Of a DNA stretch of 32,240 nucleotides, positions 30,917-32,240 are shown one piece after another. This DNA is from Arenimonas sp. (GTDB lineage: Bacteria > Pseudomonadota > Gammaproteobacteria > Xanthomonadales > Xanthomonadaceae), in NCBI GenBank assembly GCA_026398695.1, contig JAPLSJ010000037.1, positions 1-32,240 of the forward strand, read 5' to 3'. Position 1 is the stretch's first letter, and the number at the start of each line of letters is the position of its first letter. The notes below the pieces were generated by a model. The model worked only from the letters and a program-made list of their open reading frames with translations. It was not told the DNA's origin and searched no databases. The translations under genes were made by a program, and so were the position numbers.

Positions 30917-31783
30917 TTGGTCGACAACACCCTGCTGGTCGTATTCCTGCCCCTGTCACTGGCCGTGGTGATGGCGGGGCTGGGCCTGCACCTCACGCTC
31001 GCCGATTTCCGCCGCGTGCTCAGCGTGCCGCGCGCGGTGGGCGTGGCGCTGGCCGTGCAGTCGCTGCTGCTGCCGCCGCTGGCCTTCGGCCTGGCCCGGC
31101 TGGCCGGCCTGCCGGGCGAACTGGGCCTGGGCCTGGTGCTGCTGGCGGCGTCGCCGGGCGGCGTCACCGCCAACATCTTCAGCCACATCGCCCGCGGCGA
31201 CGTCGCGCTCAACATCACGCTCACCGCCATCAACAGCCTGCTGGCGCTGGTGACCCTGCCGCTGTGGACGGCGCTGGCCCTGTCGGTGTTCGTCGGCGAC
31301 GAAGCCCGCGTGCCGCCGCCGATCGGCAAGGTGTTCGAAGTGGCGATGCTGGTGATCGTGCCGGTGGCGCTGGGCATGGTGCTGCGCCAGTGGCGGCCGG
31401 CGCTGGCGAGCGCCGCCGAAAGGCCGGTGCGCCTGATGTCGTCGGTGCTGCTGGGGCTGCTGATCGCGCTGGCCTTCATCTCCGAATGGCCCACCGTGCG
31501 CGCCTTCCTGCCGGTGGTCGGCCTGGCCTGCGTGGCCTTCAACCTGATCAGCCTGCTGTCGGGCTACGTCGCGGCACGCGCCGCGCGCCTGGCCGAGCCG
31601 CAGGCGATCGCCATCGGCTTCGAGATCGGCATCCACAACGGCACGCTGGCCATCTTCATCGCCATCGAGGTGCTGCAGCGTTCGCAGGCGGCCATCGCCC
31701 CGGCGGTGTATGCACTCAGCATGTATCTCACCGGCGCGATCTTCGCCGCGTGGCTGCTGCACAAGCGCAAGGCCCGCAAGTGA
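30917..31783 (+). CDS. BASS-family (bile acid:sodium symporter-like) transporter
   Basis: 288 residues from TTG 30917, with about ten hydrophobic segments. The fold signature is AASPGGVTANIFSHIARGDVA (it begins near residue 78 in this numbering) in the first half, and GFEIGIHNGTLAIFIAIE, with the conserved EIGxxN crossing-helix motif, in the second. BASS proteins carry organic anions such as bile acids, pantoate or glucosinolate-type acids with Na+; the substrate here is unknown. The start is a choice: TTG 30917 has GCGGAG at 6-7 nt, while ATG 30881 has no Shine-Dalgarno and lies inside a -10-like element. Its TGA overlaps the start of the methyltransferase as GTGA. Confidence 0.87.
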   Translation: MVDNTLLVVFLPLSLAVVMAGLGLHLTLADFRRVLSVPRAVGVALAVQSLLLPPLAFGLARLAGLPGELGLGLVLLAASPGGVTANIFSHIARGDVALNITLTAINSLLALVTLPLWTALALSVFVGDEARVPPPIGKVFEVAMLVIVPVALGMVLRQWRPALASAAERPVRLMSSVLLGLLIALAFISEWPTVRAFLPVVGLACVAFNLISLLSGYVAARAARLAEPQAIAIGFEIGIHNGTLAIFIAIEVLQRSQAAIAPAVYALSMYLTGAIFAAWLLHKRKARK

Positions 31784-32240
31784 CCAAGACCTACGACCGC
31801 CGCTACTTCGACACCTGGTACCGGCAGCGCAGCCTCGGCGGCAAGGCCGCGCTCACGCGCAAGGTGGCCCTGGCCGTGGCGCTGGCCGAAGTGCACCTGG
31901 GCCGGCCGCTGCGCTCGGTGCTGGACGTGGGCTGCGGTGAAGGCGCGTGGCGCGCGCCGCTGCTGGCGCTGCGCCCGAAGCTGCACTACATGGGCGTGGA
32001 CTCGAGCGAATACGCGATCGGCCGCCACGGCGCGCGCCGCAACCTGCATTTCCTGCCCTTCGGCGACCTGGCCGCGATGACGCTGGCCAAGCCGGTGGAC
32101 CTGCTGGTGTGCTCGGACGTGATGCACTACCTGTCGGACGAGGAGCTGCTGGCCGGCGTGGCGGAGTTCGCGCGGCTGTGCAGCGGCGTGGCCTTCCTGG
32201 AAGTGTTCGCCGAAGGCGACGACATCATCGGCGACCTCAA
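31780..32240 (+). CDS. Class I SAM-dependent methyltransferase, C-terminus cut by window edge
   Basis: 153 residues are visible from GTG 31780, and the frame is open to the end of the window. The N-terminus (YDRRYFDTWYRQRSLGG) precedes the Rossmann-type SAM site: motif I VLDVGCGEGAWRAPLL, the acidic end of beta-2 in YMGVDSSEYAIG, and motif IV region DLLVCSDVMHYLSDEELL. The Methyltransf_11/25-like fold does not tell the substrate; small molecules or lipids are most likely. Translation is coupled to the BASS transporter through GTGA. Confidence 0.88.
   Translation, partial: MTKTYDRRYFDTWYRQRSLGGKAALTRKVALAVALAEVHLGRPLRSVLDVGCGEGAWRAPLLALRPKLHYMGVDSSEYAIGRHGARRNLHFLPFGDLAAMTLAKPVDLLVCSDVMHYLSDEELLAGVAEFARLCSGVAFLEVFAEGDDIIGDL

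Overview
The window is a dense, very GC-rich stretch of a gammaproteobacterial chromosome. Gene content, lipoprotein-rich envelope genes and promoter style fit a member of the Lysobacterales (Xanthomonadaceae group, e.g. Lysobacter, Luteimonas or Pseudoxanthomonas). That placement is inference from protein resemblance; no rRNA or other marker gene is present. I see no tRNA or rRNA gene, CRISPR array, insertion sequence, integrase or phage gene. Almost every base is coding, and the longest gap is about 290 bp, upstream of rhlE.

Left part (1-5800): on the minus strand a DadA-type FAD amino-acid dehydrogenase is followed by an N-formylglutamate deformylase cut by the window edge. Then come a DUF418 membrane protein, slyD with its own terminator, a divergent NlpC/P60 lipoprotein, a YciA thioesterase/DUF454 operon, and a DUF1232 (YkvA-like) protein.

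Middle (5800-15500): two DEAD-box RNA helicases, rhlE-like and deaD-like, both on the plus strand and each followed by a strong intrinsic terminator. Between them lie a two-transporter operon (a DAACS symporter with an unusual sodium site, and an EamA exporter), a Ca2+/cation antiporter and a CopD/HemJ-like membrane protein. A DUF4349 lipoprotein and a divergent HI0933-family flavoprotein follow.

Right part (15500-32240): a DUF885 zinc-peptidase-like lipoprotein diverges from a long acyl-CoA dehydrogenase, which is followed by a DUF2059 secreted protein. Next are an Old Yellow Enzyme/DUF1415 pair and then the most distinctive block. There a MAPEG gene and a TPR-sulfotransferase (plus strand) converge on a TonB-dependent receptor, behind whose start lies a second, different TPR-sulfotransferase on the receptor's strand. 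The window ends with a PadR regulator/HAAS-sensor operon, a divergent DODA-type extradiol dioxygenase, and a BASS-family transporter translationally overlapping a SAM methyltransferase that runs off the end.

Most of this is ordinary housekeeping and envelope content. The points I consider worth following up are the receptor flanked by two sulfotransferases, the symporter in which two sodium-site residues are replaced, the predicted leaderless transcripts and short leader ORF, a palindrome overlapping the padR promoter, and several compact two-strand arrangements: a shared CTAG stop, a terminator inside a neighbour's coding sequence, and a promoter over a stop codon. All function statements are from reading the sequence and from family knowledge; no database search was run.
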